64,000 nt of DNA from an uncultured Erysipelotrichaceae bacterium (GCA_945877255.1 CAMCRE010000001.1:124001-188000), one strand, 5' to 3'. Positions 34,737-45,304 are shown, counted from the first letter of the stretch. The notes: generated from the letters alone by a model not told the origin. A program made the numbers and translations.

Positions 34737-36087
34737 ATTTACAGATTATCAATTTAAACCGAATACTAAAAAATTTATTGAACTCAATCAATTTACAACA
34801 CCAACACCAATCCAACAAAAAGTAATACCATTAATTTTGAAAAACAAAAATGTTATTGGTATAGCGGAAACTGGAACAGGAAAAACACATGCTTTTTTAA
34901 TTCCAATTATGGAAAAAATTGATTCTAGTAAAAACGAAGTGCAAGTAGTTATCAGTGCACCAACACGTGAATTAGCACTCCAAATATATACACGTGCAAA
35001 AGAAATGCAAGAAATTGATAAAGATTTAGATATTCGTTTAATAACTGGTGGTATTGAAAAGACGAAAATGACTGCTTCATTAAAAAAACAACCACATATT
35101 GTAGTTGCAACACCTGGAAGATTAAAAGACTTGTTTATTAATGAAAAAGTGTTAAGATTAGATACCGTGAAATTATTTGTTGTGGATGAAGCAGATATGA
35201 CATTAGAATTTGGATTTTTAGAAGATGTAGATGTTGTAGCGGGTAAAATGCGTAAAGACCTTCAAATGCTTTCATTTTCAGCAACTATACCACAGCAATT
35301 GCAATTGTTTTTAAAAAAATACATGACAAATGCTACAACGATTCATATTAACCAAAAACAACTCACAAACGCTAAGATTGAGCATATTTTAGTTCCGTGC
35401 AAACATTTAACTTATCAAGAAAAATTATTGGAAATTATTGGTAATATTACACCTTATGTTTGTTTAATATTTGCGAATACACGTAAAATCGCTTCAGAAG
35501 TTGCACAATCACTTCGCGATAAGCAAATTAAAGTAATTGAATTACACGGTGATTTACAAGCAAGAGAGCGTAAAATTGCGATGAAAAATATTATGAGTGA
35601 TGAAAATAATTTTATCGTTGCAACAGATATTGCTGCACGTGGTTTTGATATTGACGGTGTGAGTCATGTTATTTCACTAGGGTTTCCAAATGATGCAAAA
35701 TTTTATGTTCATCGTAGTGGTCGAACTGCACGAAGTCACCGTGATGGTGTTTGTATTGCTTTATACAATGAAAAAGATAATGCGATGATTAAAGAACTAC
35801 AAATAAAAGGAATCGGATTTAAACATCAAGACCTAAAAAATGGACAATGGGTCGAATTAAATAAATACGGCTACAAACGTGTTAAAAAAGATGATCCATT
35901 AGAAAAAGAAATCGCAAAAATTGTACAACGCAAAACAACAAAAGTTAAACCTGGTTATAAAGTAAAAAGAAATGCAGAAATTACGAAATTAAAAAGAAAA
36001 GCAAAACGTGCTATGATACAAGCAAGCATTAAAGAACAACAAAAAGCGAAAGCTAAAGCACGTCAACTAGAAAGAGGTAAAAATTGA
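34729..36087 (+). CDS. cshB: DEAD-box RNA helicase, CshB-like
   Basis: ATP-dependent RNA helicase that unwinds structured RNA. The 452-residue product has FTTPTPIQQKVIP (Q motif), AETGTGKT (motif I), APTRELALQ, TPGRL, VDEADMT (motif II, DEAD), SFSATIP (motif III), VATDIAARGFDID and HRSGRTAR (motif VI), then a basic Lys/Arg-rich tail from about 400. In Bacillus cshB (yqfR) sits directly before nfo, as here, which supports the assignment. ATG 34729 follows AAAGGA inside the end of the arsR gene. Confidence 0.9.
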   Translation: MNKFTDYQFKPNTKKFIELNQFTTPTPIQQKVIPLILKNKNVIGIAETGTGKTHAFLIPIMEKIDSSKNEVQVVISAPTRELALQIYTRAKEMQEIDKDLDIRLITGGIEKTKMTASLKKQPHIVVATPGRLKDLFINEKVLRLDTVKLFVVDEADMTLEFGFLEDVDVVAGKMRKDLQMLSFSATIPQQLQLFLKKYMTNATTIHINQKQLTNAKIEHILVPCKHLTYQEKLLEIIGNITPYVCLIFANTRKIASEVAQSLRDKQIKVIELHGDLQARERKIAMKNIMSDENNFIVATDIAARGFDIDGVSHVISLGFPNDAKFYVHRSGRTARSHRDGVCIALYNEKDNAMIKELQIKGIGFKHQDLKNGQWVELNKYGYKRVKKDDPLEKEIAKIVQRKTTKVKPGYKVKRNAEITKLKRKAKRAMIQASIKEQQKAKAKARQLERGKN

Positions 36088-36971
36088 AATTAGGAAGTCA
36101 TGTATCAATGAGTGCTCCAGATTATTTGTTGGGTGCAGTTAAAGAAGCTGTTTCATACGGTGCAAATGCAATGATGATTTATTCCGGAGCACCACAAACT
36201 ACAAAACGTGTTTCAACGAGTTTGTTTAAAATTCCAGAAGCACATCAATATATGGATAGTATCGGTTTTGATAAGGAAAACATTATTTTACACGCACCAT
36301 ACATTATTAATCTAGGTAACACAGTTAAACCTGAAACATATGCGTTAGCTGTTGATTTTTTAAAACAAGAAATTAATCGTGCAAAACAACTACAAGTTAA
36401 AATAATTGTATTACACCCTGGAAGTCATGTACAAGCCGGTTCTGAAGCAGGATTAAATAAAATTATTGAAGGATTAAATACTGTATTAAATGATGAGAAA
36501 GACATTATTATCGCACTAGAAACAATGGCTGGAAAAGGTAGTGAATGTGGTAGAAGTTTTGAAGAAATTAAATATATTATTGACGGCGTCCAAAATAAAC
36601 AATGTATCGGCGTATGTTTAGACACATGCCATATTTGGGATGCTGGGTATGATTTAACACAATTTGAAAATGTTTTAGATCAATTTGACACCATTATTGG
36701 ACTACATTATTTAAAAGTGTTACACATTAATGATTCAAAAAACAGTTTAGGTGCAAGTAAAGATCGTCACGAAAACATTGGATTTGGTCATATTGGTTTT
36801 GAAAATTTAATTGAAATTTTATATCATCCTAAATTAATGCACTTAGTTAAAATACTAGAAACGCCATATATTAATGATATTCCACCATACAAAGAAGAAA
36901 TCGCGATGATTAAAACTAAAAAATTTAATGCGAATTTAAGAGAAGATGTGTTGTCAAAAAATGAGAATTGA
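36084..36971 (+). CDS. nfo: Endonuclease IV
   Basis: AP endonuclease of base excision repair. The 295-residue TIM-barrel protein has KLGSHVSM, YSGAPQTTKR, the metal ligands in LHAPYIINLG, VLHPGSHV, LETMAGKGSE, VCLDTCHIWDAGYD, HINDSKN and DRHENIGFGHIG. The TTG start at 36084 overlaps the TGA of cshB and is preceded by AGAGG; it gives the family-standard N-terminus Met-Lys-Leu-Gly-Ser-His. Its end overlaps the next small gene by 11 nt. Confidence 0.95.
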   Translation: MKLGSHVSMSAPDYLLGAVKEAVSYGANAMMIYSGAPQTTKRVSTSLFKIPEAHQYMDSIGFDKENIILHAPYIINLGNTVKPETYALAVDFLKQEINRAKQLQVKIIVLHPGSHVQAGSEAGLNKIIEGLNTVLNDEKDIIIALETMAGKGSECGRSFEEIKYIIDGVQNKQCIGVCLDTCHIWDAGYDLTQFENVLDQFDTIIGLHYLKVLHINDSKNSLGASKDRHENIGFGHIGFENLIEILYHPKLMHLVKILETPYINDIPPYKEEIAMIKTKKFNANLREDVLSKNEN

Positions 36972-37272
36972 TTATACTGAAATATTAATATCCACGATCA
37001 AAAAAAGATTTAACACACGAGATATTGAGATATCTTGTATTAATAATATTCCGTTTTTACCAATAATTAAATCTAAAAATATAATATTTGGTGAAACTGT
37101 AGAAGATCGATTATTATTAAAAAATTGGATTATCGGAAATGGTATTGATTATTATGACGAAACAACAATTAATGTATTTGATGATAATCCTATCATGAAG
37201 CAGTATACATTAGAAATGGCAGAAGAATTCGTATTTGAAAAATTTAAAAAATTAGTGTTAGAAAATATGTGA
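36961..37272 (+). CDS. Uncharacterised small protein after nfo
   Basis: A 103-residue protein that I do not recognise. It is predicted to be soluble, with no signal or membrane helix, mixed charge and many Ile/Asn; Asp/Glu-rich centre (YYDETTINVFDDNP) and an amphipathic C-terminal helix (MAEEFVFEKFKKLVLENM). ATG 36961 lies in the last codons of nfo, so it is translated with nfo, and a strong terminator follows. Gene-like features are the length, the overlap and codon use like its neighbours; the function is unknown. Confidence 0.65.
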   Translation: MRIDYTEILISTIKKRFNTRDIEISCINNIPFLPIIKSKNIIFGETVEDRLLLKNWIIGNGIDYYDETTINVFDDNPIMKQYTLEMAEEFVFEKFKKLVLENM

Positions 37273-37313
37273 AAACAATAAACTTTCATTTTATGACAGT
37301 TTATTGTTTTTTA
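37272..37313 (+). terminator. Terminator after nfo and the small gene
   Basis: AAAACAATAAACT (37272-37284) pairs perfectly with AGTTTATTGTTTT (37298-37310) around a 13-nt loop, running into T. It closes the cshB-nfo unit. Confidence 0.9.
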
Positions 37314-37346
37314 TTAGCTTATCCAAATGCTATTTCATTATGAATG

Positions 37347-37355
37347 TGGTATAAT
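37347..37355 (+). promoter_or_regulatory. Promoter of uppS (extended -10)
   Basis: TGGTATAAT at 37347-37355 with no clear -35 (ATGCTA at 37327-37332 has the right distance but poor match). Confidence 0.55.
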
Positions 37356-37377
37356 AATATAGATAGTGAGGTTTAAT

Positions 37378-38091
37378 ATGAAATATAAAATTCCTACACA
37401 TTTAGCCATCATTATGGATGGAAATGGAAGATATGCAAAAGAAAAAGGATTACCTAGAAGTGTTGGTCATAAAAAAGGTAGTGATGCAATTAAATCACTC
37501 TCATTATATGCTAATAAAATAGGAATCCAATATTTAACTGTATATGCTTTTTCAAGTGAAAACTGGAAAAGACCTGAAGATGAAAAAAACTATTTATTTA
37601 AATTACCAAAAATATTTTTTGATTTATATTTACAAGATTTCATTAATAACAACATTAAAATAGAAACTATTGGCGATTTAACGCAATTTCCTATTGATAT
37701 GCAAAAAATATTACAATCTGCTAAAGATAAAACATCACACAATACCGGTTTAAAATTGTGTTTTGCGTTAAATTATGGTGGACAACAAGAAATTATGTCA
37801 GCAATGCAACAATATGCAACACAATGTCTACAAGAAAACAAATTAATTGATTTATCACTAGAAAATGCACCGAATTATTTTTTAAAACCAGAATATCCAA
37901 TGGTAGATTTAGTTATAAGAACAAGTGGTGAAATGCGTATTTCTAATTTTTTATTATGGCAAATTGCATATGCTGAAATGATATTTGTGCAGCAACATTG
38001 GCCAGATTTCGATAATATATTACTAGATGAATGCCTAGCAATTTATACTAAACGAGATCGCCGTTTTGGAGGGTTAAATGATGAAAACTAG
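37378..38091 (+). CDS. uppS: Undecaprenyl diphosphate synthase
   Basis: Makes the C55 lipid carrier for peptidoglycan and other wall polymers. The 237-residue cis-prenyltransferase has AIIMDGNGRYAKEKGLPRSVGHKKG (catalytic Asp near 14), YAFSSENWKRP near 65 and the C-terminal LVIRTSGEMRISNFLLWQIAYAE. ATG 37378 is chosen over GTG 37366, which overlaps the GTGAGG ribosome binding site. It overlaps cdsA by 14 nt and opens the unit uppS-cdsA-rseP-smc-ftsY-ylxM. Confidence 0.96.
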   Translation: MKYKIPTHLAIIMDGNGRYAKEKGLPRSVGHKKGSDAIKSLSLYANKIGIQYLTVYAFSSENWKRPEDEKNYLFKLPKIFFDLYLQDFINNNIKIETIGDLTQFPIDMQKILQSAKDKTSHNTGLKLCFALNYGGQQEIMSAMQQYATQCLQENKLIDLSLENAPNYFLKPEYPMVDLVIRTSGEMRISNFLLWQIAYAEMIFVQQHWPDFDNILLDECLAIYTKRDRRFGGLNDEN

Positions 38092-38824
38092 AGTTTTAAC
38101 TGCACTGATTTTAATACCAATTGCTGCATTAGCGTTTATTTCTGGTGGGTTATTATTAGATTCACTTGTATTACTATGTGTGCTATTAATTAGTGATGAA
38201 TTGCATCGCAACATTATCAAGAAAGATTATTTTATTTTAGCTTTATTACCAGTACTATATGCTATTTCTTTCATTTTTTTTAGAAATATCATACTACTTA
38301 TATTATTTATCTTAATTATTTTACTATATTATGTATTGAATACACGATTTAATTTCTATCATATTACTACTAGTATATTTATTTTAGTGTTTATTGCATG
38401 TGTTTTATTTGCTTTTTATTACACTTATGAAGTGGGCTATAAATATTTAATATATGTGTGTATTGCAACATTTGGATGTGATACTGGTGCATATTTTTTC
38501 GGTATATTATTTGGTAAAAGAAAACTTGCACCAATTTTATCACCTAAAAAAACAATTGAAGGTGCAATTGGCGGTTGGTTAACAGGTGCAATTTGTTCGT
38601 TTGTGTTTATTATTATTTTTGCTGGTTATAATTGGAAATTTTTATTAATTAGTATCATTCTACCAATTATTTCACAATTCGGTGATCTCGCATTCTCTAA
38701 AATTAAACGAGAACTAAATATTAAAGATTTCTCTAATTTATTACCAGGTCATGGCGGTGTGTTAGATCGAATCGATTCATTCACATTCACATTAATAACG
38801 TTTGTGTTATTAATGCAAATTTAG
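38078..38824 (+). CDS. cdsA: Phosphatidate cytidylyltransferase
   Basis: Makes CDP-diacylglycerol for phospholipid synthesis at the membrane. The 248-residue product has seven or eight hydrophobic segments and the family signature SPKKTIEGAIGGWLTG plus the C-terminal LLPGHGGVLDRIDSF. Two consecutive ATG codons (38078, 38081) are possible starts, both inside uppS. The uppS-cdsA-rseP order is standard for bacteria. Confidence 0.95.
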   Translation: MMKTRVLTALILIPIAALAFISGGLLLDSLVLLCVLLISDELHRNIIKKDYFILALLPVLYAISFIFFRNIILLILFILIILLYYVLNTRFNFYHITTSIFILVFIACVLFAFYYTYEVGYKYLIYVCIATFGCDTGAYFFGILFGKRKLAPILSPKKTIEGAIGGWLTGAICSFVFIIIFAGYNWKFLLISIILPIISQFGDLAFSKIKRELNIKDFSNLLPGHGGVLDRIDSFTFTLITFVLLMQI

Positions 38825-38832
38825 GAGGTTTT

Positions 38833-39876
38833 ATGCAATTTATTATCAATATCGTTATTTTTGCTTTTGTTATGGGGGTTATTGTATTCGTTCATGAATT
38901 AGGGCATTTCTTAGCAGCTAAAAAATTTGGTGTGTATTGCAATGAATTTGCAATCGGAATGGGGCCTAAACTATTTTCGTTTAAAAAAAATGAAACAACA
39001 TATACAATAAGAGCATTACCATTAGGTGGATTTGTTGCGATGGCAGGAGAAGCTGATAATCCAAATGTACCAGAAAATATACCATTTGAGCGTACAATAA
39101 ATGGTATATCAAAAATAAAAAAAATCATTGTATTAATTGCTGGAATAGTCATGAATTTTTTATTAGCGTTTATTATTTATATCGGAATATATTTAGCACA
39201 AGGTAGTGCAAGAGTAGATGGTCCAATTAAAGTGGAGGCAGTAGTTGAAAATTCTAATGCAGCGAACTTAGGTTTAAAAACAGGCGATGAAATTACTGCC
39301 TATATTATCAACAACAACACAACAACAATTAAAGATATGAATGCAGCAATAACATCATTAGTCATAGAAGATGTTTCACATATCATTGTTAGAAGGGGGA
39401 ATGAAACAATACAACTGCAATATCCTAGCACAAAATTAGAATCATTTACTGGTAGTCAATTAGCGCCAAACGTTAAAAAAATTACAAAATTACAATCAAT
39501 TTCATTCGCTTTTAAAAAATTAACAACTGAAAGTACAACTGTTTTTAAAACTTTAAGTAAATTAATAAGAGGAAAAGGATTACAACATGTCAGTGGTCCT
39601 GTTGGTATATTTAATGTAGTAGGTAATGCAGCAGAAAGAGGAATAATGCAAATTATGGCATTAATCGCTGTTTTATCAATTAATATCGGATTATTTAATG
39701 CACTGCCAATACCAGCATTAGATGGTGGTCGTATTTTATTAACGATTTTTGAAAAAATATTAGGCAATAAATACAACAAAAAAATTGAGAATGTCTTAAT
39801 AATCGGTAGTTTTTTACTATTGTTATTACTTATTGTTTTTGTAACATTTAATGATATTACACGATTAATTAAATAG
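38833..39876 (+). CDS. rseP: Site-2 intramembrane metalloprotease (RseP/RasP)
   Basis: Cleaves membrane anti-sigma factors and remnant signal peptides. The 347-residue product has HELGHFLAAK with the zinc HExxH at residues 21-25 in the first membrane segment, a single PDZ domain (about 115-195; VVENSNAANLGLKTGDEI), and the third zinc ligand in NALPIPALDGGRIL (near 290), followed by a final membrane helix. AGGAGG precedes ATG 38833. Confidence 0.95.
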   Translation: MQFIINIVIFAFVMGVIVFVHELGHFLAAKKFGVYCNEFAIGMGPKLFSFKKNETTYTIRALPLGGFVAMAGEADNPNVPENIPFERTINGISKIKKIIVLIAGIVMNFLLAFIIYIGIYLAQGSARVDGPIKVEAVVENSNAANLGLKTGDEITAYIINNNTTTIKDMNAAITSLVIEDVSHIIVRRGNETIQLQYPSTKLESFTGSQLAPNVKKITKLQSISFAFKKLTTESTTVFKTLSKLIRGKGLQHVSGPVGIFNVVGNAAERGIMQIMALIAVLSINIGLFNALPIPALDGGRILLTIFEKILGNKYNKKIENVLIIGSFLLLLLLIVFVTFNDITRLIK

Positions 39877-39884
39877 GAGGGTAT

Positions 39885-42788
39885 ATGTTCTTAAAAAGAA
39901 TTGAACTTCAAGGATTTAAATCATTCGCTGATAAAACGGTTGTGCATTTTAATCATAATATGATTGGCATAGTAGGACCGAATGGATGTGGTAAAAGTAA
40001 TATTAATGATGCCATTCGTTGGGTGTTAGGGGAACAATCTACAAAGTCTTTACGTGCATCAAACATGAGTGATGTTATTTTCAGTGGTTCTACCACTAAA
40101 AAAAGTGTTAATATTGCAAAAGTTAGTTTAATTTTTGATAATTCAAAACGTTATTTTGATTTAGATTTTGATGAAGTCGAAATAACACGTGTATTACACC
40201 GAATTGATAATGAAAATGAATATTTTATTAATAAAACACCATGTAGATTAAAAGACATCACTAACCTTGTGTTAGATTCCGGTTTAGGAAAAGATTCATT
40301 AAGTATTATTTCACAAGGTAATATATCTAGTTTTGCTGAAGCGAAACCATATGAAAGAAGAGCTATTTTTGAAGAAGCTGCGAGTGTCGCAAAATATAAA
40401 AAAAGAAAAACAGAATCAATTAATAAATTAGAACGCACTAATGAAAACATTGTTCGATTAGAAGATATTTTAAATGAGTTGGAAAAACAAGTCACACCAT
40501 TAAAAGCACAAGCAGAAAAAGCAAAAATCTACATTGAAAAAGAAAAACGATTAAAAGAAATTGAAATAACTGTTATCGTTGATAATATTAAAAAACATAT
40601 TCATGACAAATCACAACAAACTACTAAATTAAGTGATATAACTATTGATATTAATCAAAAAAATCAATTTATTGAAGAAAATGATATTAAAAACGAAAAT
40701 ACGCGCAAGCAAATGTATCGTTTAGATTTTGATATTAACCAATTACAAGAAAAATTTTTAGAACACGTTAATGAAATAAAATCATTGGAAGCACGTAAAA
40801 TTGAAATTGAAGAAAAAAGAAAATACGTTAAAGATAACAGTGATAATATATTGAAAAAACAATTATTGTTTGATGAATTATCTGAAATTAACTTTGAATA
40901 TGAAAATCGTCAATCAAGATATAAACAATTGAATAATGAATTAAATTTCGCTAAAAACGAATTACAAACGATTCAATCACAAATAGCATTACATACACAA
41001 GAAGAAAATAAAACTATCCAACACTTAACACAGATCAAAAATGATATTAATGTTATAAGTCGCTTAATTACACAGCCATTTCTATCCCAACAAGGTGTAA
41101 AAAACATACTTGAAGCAAAACATATTAACGGTATATATAATACTGTAAGTCACTGCTTTAAACCAATAAATAACTATGAAATTGCAATTAGTTCAGCATT
41201 TAATTCAATTATGTATCATGTGTTAGTAGAAAATAGTGAAGTAGGGAAAACAGCAGTAAAATACTTAAAACAAAACAATGCTGGTCGTGCAACTTTTTTA
41301 CCTATTAACTTAATGCAACCAAGAATAATAAAAAAAGAACATCTTATCGTTTGTGAAAGTGTAGTAGGTTATTTAGGAATTGCGAGTGATTTTGTAGTAT
41401 GTGATGCTAAATTCTCAAATGCAAAACTAGCATTATTAGGTAATATTTTTATATGTGATACAATTGATTCTGCTAATCAATTAGCACATTTATTAAACCA
41501 CCAATATAAAATTATTACATTAGATGGTGATGTTATTCATCGTGGAGGAAGTATAACAGGAGGAAGTATAAAACAAGCAAGCTCTGTTTATACATTAGAA
41601 AATGATAAAGAAAAACTAATTATACAAGAAAGTGAATATAACAATATTCTTAACGCATTGCGTGAAACTATCACACAACTCACAAATCAAAAAAACAATA
41701 TCGAAAATGATATTTTAAAATTACAATTAAATATCGCCAAATTATCGACAGTCATTGATAATATTTCTAATAAAAAAGAAAAAATAACTGCTGAATATGA
41801 AATGCTACAAGTTGATGGTGAATTTGAATTTGATGATCGTTTTATTAAAGCATTATCAGATGCATATGAATTACAAGATAAAATAAATTCCGATTTACAG
41901 TCAAAAAGAGAACAACGATTTAATTTATCCAATACATTAGAATTAAGTGAAAATCAATTGCGAGAAACAAGACGTGAATTAAATATATTATTGCACGACC
42001 AAAAAACAATTGAACTTTCACTCGTTAAAACAACAACAATGTTGGAAAATGAAATGGATATATTGCGTTCTCAATACCAAATGACATATGATTATGCGTT
42101 AACACAAGTAATTGATGTCGATGTTGTATTAGCACGTCAAGAAGTATTGCAATTAAAAAATGCAATATCTAAACTAGGAAACGTTAATTTAGATGCACCA
42201 GCACAATACGAAGAAGTTTCACAACGATACCAAAATTTAAAAGATGAAACACAACAATTATTAGCTGCAAAAAATGATATTTTACATGCGATAGATGAAA
42301 TGGATACGATGATGAAAACCCAATTTAAAGAATCGTTTGATAAAATTAATAATCAATTAAATATTGTGTTTAAATCATTGTTTCCAACAGGACAAGCTAC
42401 TTTAGTATTAACGGATCCGTTAGATTTATTAGAAACTGGTATTGATGTTAATGTAAGTTTCCCAGGTAAAACATTAAAAAATATTAAATTATTTTCTGGT
42501 GGAGAAAAAGCATTAGTTGCGATATGTGTATTATTCGCAATTATTAAAGCACGTACAATGCCACTATGTATTTTTGATGAAGTAGAAGCAGCATTAGATC
42601 AAGTGAATGTTGATAAATTCGCCAATTACATTGCATCATTAAAAGATGAAACACAATTTATTGTTGTAACACATCGTCCTGGAACGATGGTAAAATGTGA
42701 TGCGTTATTCGGTGTCACAATGCAACAAGCTGGCGTATCAAATATATTATCTGTTCAATTAAGTGATGCAATGTCAATGATAAAATAG
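39885..42788 (+). CDS. smc: Chromosome segregation protein SMC (short arms)
   Basis: ATPase of the SMC-ScpAB condensin. The 967-residue protein has the N-terminal head with [20 protein letters not shown] (near 30), a coiled-coil arm (about 170-395), the hinge (about 400-560, including [11 protein letters not shown] near 466 and GGSITGGS), a returning arm (560-800), and the C-terminal head with [12 protein letters not shown] (near 868) and [11 protein letters not shown] (Walker B). Bacillus SMC has 1186 residues, so each arm is about 100 residues shorter while heads and hinge look complete. AGGAGG precedes ATG 39885. Confidence 0.95.
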   Translation: MFLKRIELQGFKSFADKTVVHFNHNMIGIVGPNGCGKSNINDAIRWVLGEQSTKSLRASNMSDVIFSGSTTKKSVNIAKVSLIFDNSKRYFDLDFDEVEITRVLHRIDNENEYFINKTPCRLKDITNLVLDSGLGKDSLSIISQGNISSFAEAKPYERRAIFEEAASVAKYKKRKTESINKLERTNENIVRLEDILNELEKQVTPLKAQAEKAKIYIEKEKRLKEIEITVIVDNIKKHIHDKSQQTTKLSDITIDINQKNQFIEENDIKNENTRKQMYRLDFDINQLQEKFLEHVNEIKSLEARKIEIEEKRKYVKDNSDNILKKQLLFDELSEINFEYENRQSRYKQLNNELNFAKNELQTIQSQIALHTQEENKTIQHLTQIKNDINVISRLITQPFLSQQGVKNILEAKHINGIYNTVSHCFKPINNYEIAISSAFNSIMYHVLVENSEVGKTAVKYLKQNNAGRATFLPINLMQPRIIKKEHLIVCESVVGYLGIASDFVVCDAKFSNAKLALLGNIFICDTIDSANQLAHLLNHQYKIITLDGDVIHRGGSITGGSIKQASSVYTLENDKEKLIIQESEYNNILNALRETITQLTNQKNNIENDILKLQLNIAKLSTVIDNISNKKEKITAEYEMLQVDGEFEFDDRFIKALSDAYELQDKINSDLQSKREQRFNLSNTLELSENQLRETRRELNILLHDQKTIELSLVKTTTMLENEMDILRSQYQMTYDYALTQVIDVDVVLARQEVLQLKNAISKLGNVNLDAPAQYEEVSQRYQNLKDETQQLLAAKNDILHAIDEMDTMMKTQFKESFDKINNQLNIVFKSLFPTGQATLVLTDPLDLLETGIDVNVSFPGKTLKNIKLFSGGEKALVAICVLFAIIKARTMPLCIFDEVEAALDQVNVDKFANYIASLKDETQFIVVTHRPGTMVKCDALFGVTMQQAGVSNILSVQLSDAMSMIK

Positions 42789-42796
42789 GAGGTTTC

Positions 42797-43756
42797 ATGG
42801 GATTTTTTAGTGGATTAAAAAATTTGTTCTCAAAAAATAAAGATGCAGATAGCTATTTATCTGGATTAAAGAAAACTAGAAGCAGTTTTCTAGAAAAACT
42901 AAAAAAATTTAGTTTAGGATTTTCTGGTGTAGATGAAGCATTTCTAGAAGAATTACTTATTATATTATTAGAAAGTGATGTTGGTATTACTACTGCAACT
43001 AAAATTATTAATGAATTAGAAAGTCGTTGCCATAAACTAAACATTAAAAATTACGCTGACACAATTGACTGTTTAATTGCAATTATTCGTGAAATTTATG
43101 GTGAAAACGTTAATTTAAATGACCAAGATGACTTTACGATTATATTAATGATTGGTGTAAATGGTGCAGGGAAAACAACAACAACCGCAAAATTAGCGTA
43201 TAAATATAAAAATGAAGGACGCAAAGTTTTACTTGCTGCAGCAGACACATTTCGTGCGGGTGCTGTTAAACAACTTGCAATTTGGGCTGAAAAAATAGGT
43301 GTGGACTGTATTGAAGGAAACGACAACGAAGATCCAAGTAGCGTGATTGTTAAGGCGATTCGAGAAGCGAAAGCACACGGTCATAATATGCTCATTATTG
43401 ATAGTGCGGGAAGACTTCAAAACAAAGTTAATTTAATGAATGAACTTTCCAAAATGAATAAAGTAATATATAAAGAAGCAAATAAAGAAGCTGATGAAGT
43501 TTTACTACTTATTGATGCCACAACAGGTCAAAACGGTATTTCACAAGCCCAATTGTTTAATGAATCATGTAAAATAAGTGGTATTGTATTATCTAAATTA
43601 GATGGTAGTTCAAAAGGTGGAATAATTATTGCAATTAAAGACATTTTACAAGTTCCAGTTAAATTAATCGGATTAGGAGAAAAAAAAGAAGACTTAAAAC
43701 AATTTGATATTGATGCTTATTTATATAGCATATTTGATGGTATTATTAATGAATGA
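42797..43756 (+). CDS. ftsY: Signal recognition particle receptor FtsY
   Basis: GTPase that docks SRP-ribosome complexes at the membrane. The 319-residue product has a short N domain without the long acidic A domain of E. coli, then G domain motifs GVNGAGKTTTTAKLAY (G1, near 115), DTFRAGAVKQL, DSAGR (G3), TKLDGS-type LSKLDGSSKGG (G4, with Ser for Thr) and GLGEKKEDL. AGGAGG precedes ATG 42797. It follows smc as in Bacillus and overlaps ylxM by 8 nt. Confidence 0.96.
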   Translation: MGFFSGLKNLFSKNKDADSYLSGLKKTRSSFLEKLKKFSLGFSGVDEAFLEELLIILLESDVGITTATKIINELESRCHKLNIKNYADTIDCLIAIIREIYGENVNLNDQDDFTIILMIGVNGAGKTTTTAKLAYKYKNEGRKVLLAAADTFRAGAVKQLAIWAEKIGVDCIEGNDNEDPSSVIVKAIREAKAHGHNMLIIDSAGRLQNKVNLMNELSKMNKVIYKEANKEADEVLLLIDATTGQNGISQAQLFNESCKISGIVLSKLDGSSKGGIIIAIKDILQVPVKLIGLGEKKEDLKQFDIDAYLYSIFDGIINE

Positions 43757-44054
43757 ATTTGAGAAAATGAATAATTTGTTGGATTTTTATGAAACATTAC
43801 TTACCACAAAACAATTAGAAATTATGAACTATTATTATCGTGAAAATTATTCATTAAATGAAATTGCGGAGATTCTTGCAGTATCAAAAGCAGCAGTAGC
43901 AGATAGTTTAAAAAGAAGCCAAAAAATTATTATTGAACTTGAAAAAAAATTACAACTATATCATAAATTTAAAAAAAGACAAGAAATTTATGAAACACTT
44001 AAACAATTTAGTGAACATCAAGAATTAATTTATAAATTAGAAGAAATTGATTGA
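43749..44054 (+). CDS. ylxM: YlxM family DNA-binding helix-turn-helix protein
   Basis: A 101-residue protein of the YlxM/P13 family, thought to assist the SRP pathway. It has the sigma-like helix-turn-helix YRENYSLNEIAEILAVSKAAV then ADSLKRSQK, and a Lys/Glu-rich C-terminal helix. Start 43749 overlaps the ftsY end (ATGAATGA); ATG 43764 is an alternative. In Bacillus ylxM precedes ffh; here ackA follows instead and ffh is not in the window. Confidence 0.88.
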   Translation: MNEFEKMNNLLDFYETLLTTKQLEIMNYYYRENYSLNEIAEILAVSKAAVADSLKRSQKIIIELEKKLQLYHKFKKRQEIYETLKQFSEHQELIYKLEEID

Positions 44055-44076
44055 CTATAAATTTAATAAAAAATAT

Positions 44077-44085
44077 GGTACAATA
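44077..44085 (+). promoter_or_regulatory. Promoter of ackA (extended -10)
   Basis: TGGTACAAT at 44077-44085; no -35 at normal distance (TTGACT at 44052 is 22 nt away, too far). Confidence 0.5.
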
Positions 44086-44107
44086 ATAAAGAAATCTAGG
44101 AGGAATT

Positions 44108-45304
44108 ATGAGTAAAATTATATCAGTAAATGCAGGAAGTTCATCATTGAAATTTCAATTATTTCAAATGCCAGAAGAAATCGTATTAACATCTGGAATT
44201 GTTGATCGAATTGGTTTTAAAGATGCAACTTTCACAATTAGCGTGAATGGCGAAAAACAAAAGAAAACTTTACCAATTTTTGATCATGTAACAGCAGTAA
44301 ATTTATTGTTGACTGCTTTAATCGAACATAAAATTGTACAAGATTTAAATGAAATCACTGCAGCAGGACATCGTGTTGTGCAAGGTGGTGATGTATATGG
44401 GGAAAGTGTTGCAGTAACTGATGAAGTTGTGAAACAAGTAGATGCTTTCTCAGAATTAGCACCATTACACAATCCAGCTAATTTAATTGGATACCATGCT
44501 TTCAAAGAAAACTTACCAAATTGTAAGCACGCATTTGTATTTGATACAGCATTCCATCAAACAATGACAAGAGAATCATTCTTATTCCCAATTCCATATG
44601 AATATTACACAGAACATAAAGTTAGAAGATATGGGGCACACGGAACTTCACATCAATACGTTGCACAACGTTGTGCTGAATTACTTGGAAAAGATATTAA
44701 AGACACAAAAATTATTACTTGTCATTTAGGTAACGGAGCAAGTATTACTGCTATTGATGGCGGAAAATCAATTAATACTTCAATGGGATTCACACCATTA
44801 GGTGGATTAATGATGGGGACAAGATGTGGTGATTTAGATCCATCGGTAGTAACGTATTTAACGAATAAATTAAATATCACATCAAAAGAAATGAATGAAA
44901 TTTTAAACAAAAAATCAGGTATGCTAGGTGTAAGTGGTATTTCAAGTGATGCACGTGATATTGAAAACGGTATTGCTGAAGGTAATGATAGAGCTGTTTT
45001 AACTGCTGAAATTTACTTAAACCGCTTAATTAATATCGTTGGGGGATACTACCTACAATTAGATGGTTTAGACGCAATTGTGTTTACAGGTGGTATTGGT
45101 GAAAACGATGCTATTTTACGTGAATCATTTGCAAAAGCAACAACTAACACATTAAACTTAGATTTAGATTATGAACTAAACGCTAAATCAAGAGGAAAAG
45201 AACTATTATTGTCTAAAGAAAATGCAACAGTTAAATGTTTCTTAATTCCAACAAATGAAGAATTAGTGATTGCAAGAGATACAGCACGTATATTTAAACT
45301 ATAA
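44108..45304 (+). CDS. ackA: Acetate kinase
   Basis: Interconverts acetyl phosphate plus ADP and acetate plus ATP, giving ATP in fermentation. The 398-residue product is full length: VNAGSSSLKFQLF at the start, GHRVVQGG, FDTAFHQTM, YGAHGTSHQYV, CHLGNGASITAI, GLMMGTRCGDLDPS and VFTGGIGENDA. AGGAGG precedes ATG 44108, its codon use is more G-rich than neighbours, and it has its own promoter and terminator, as for a highly expressed enzyme. No pta gene is nearby. Confidence 0.97.
   Translation: MSKIISVNAGSSSLKFQLFQMPEEIVLTSGIVDRIGFKDATFTISVNGEKQKKTLPIFDHVTAVNLLLTALIEHKIVQDLNEITAAGHRVVQGGDVYGESVAVTDEVVKQVDAFSELAPLHNPANLIGYHAFKENLPNCKHAFVFDTAFHQTMTRESFLFPIPYEYYTEHKVRRYGAHGTSHQYVAQRCAELLGKDIKDTKIITCHLGNGASITAIDGGKSINTSMGFTPLGGLMMGTRCGDLDPSVVTYLTNKLNITSKEMNEILNKKSGMLGVSGISSDARDIENGIAEGNDRAVLTAEIYLNRLINIVGGYYLQLDGLDAIVFTGGIGENDAILRESFAKATTNTLNLDLDYELNAKSRGKELLLSKENATVKCFLIPTNEELVIARDTARIFKL

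Noticed and set aside
44052-44085. TTGACT at 44052 as the -35 of ackA
   Set aside because: The spacer to TACAAT would be 22 nt; the extended -10 is the better explanation.
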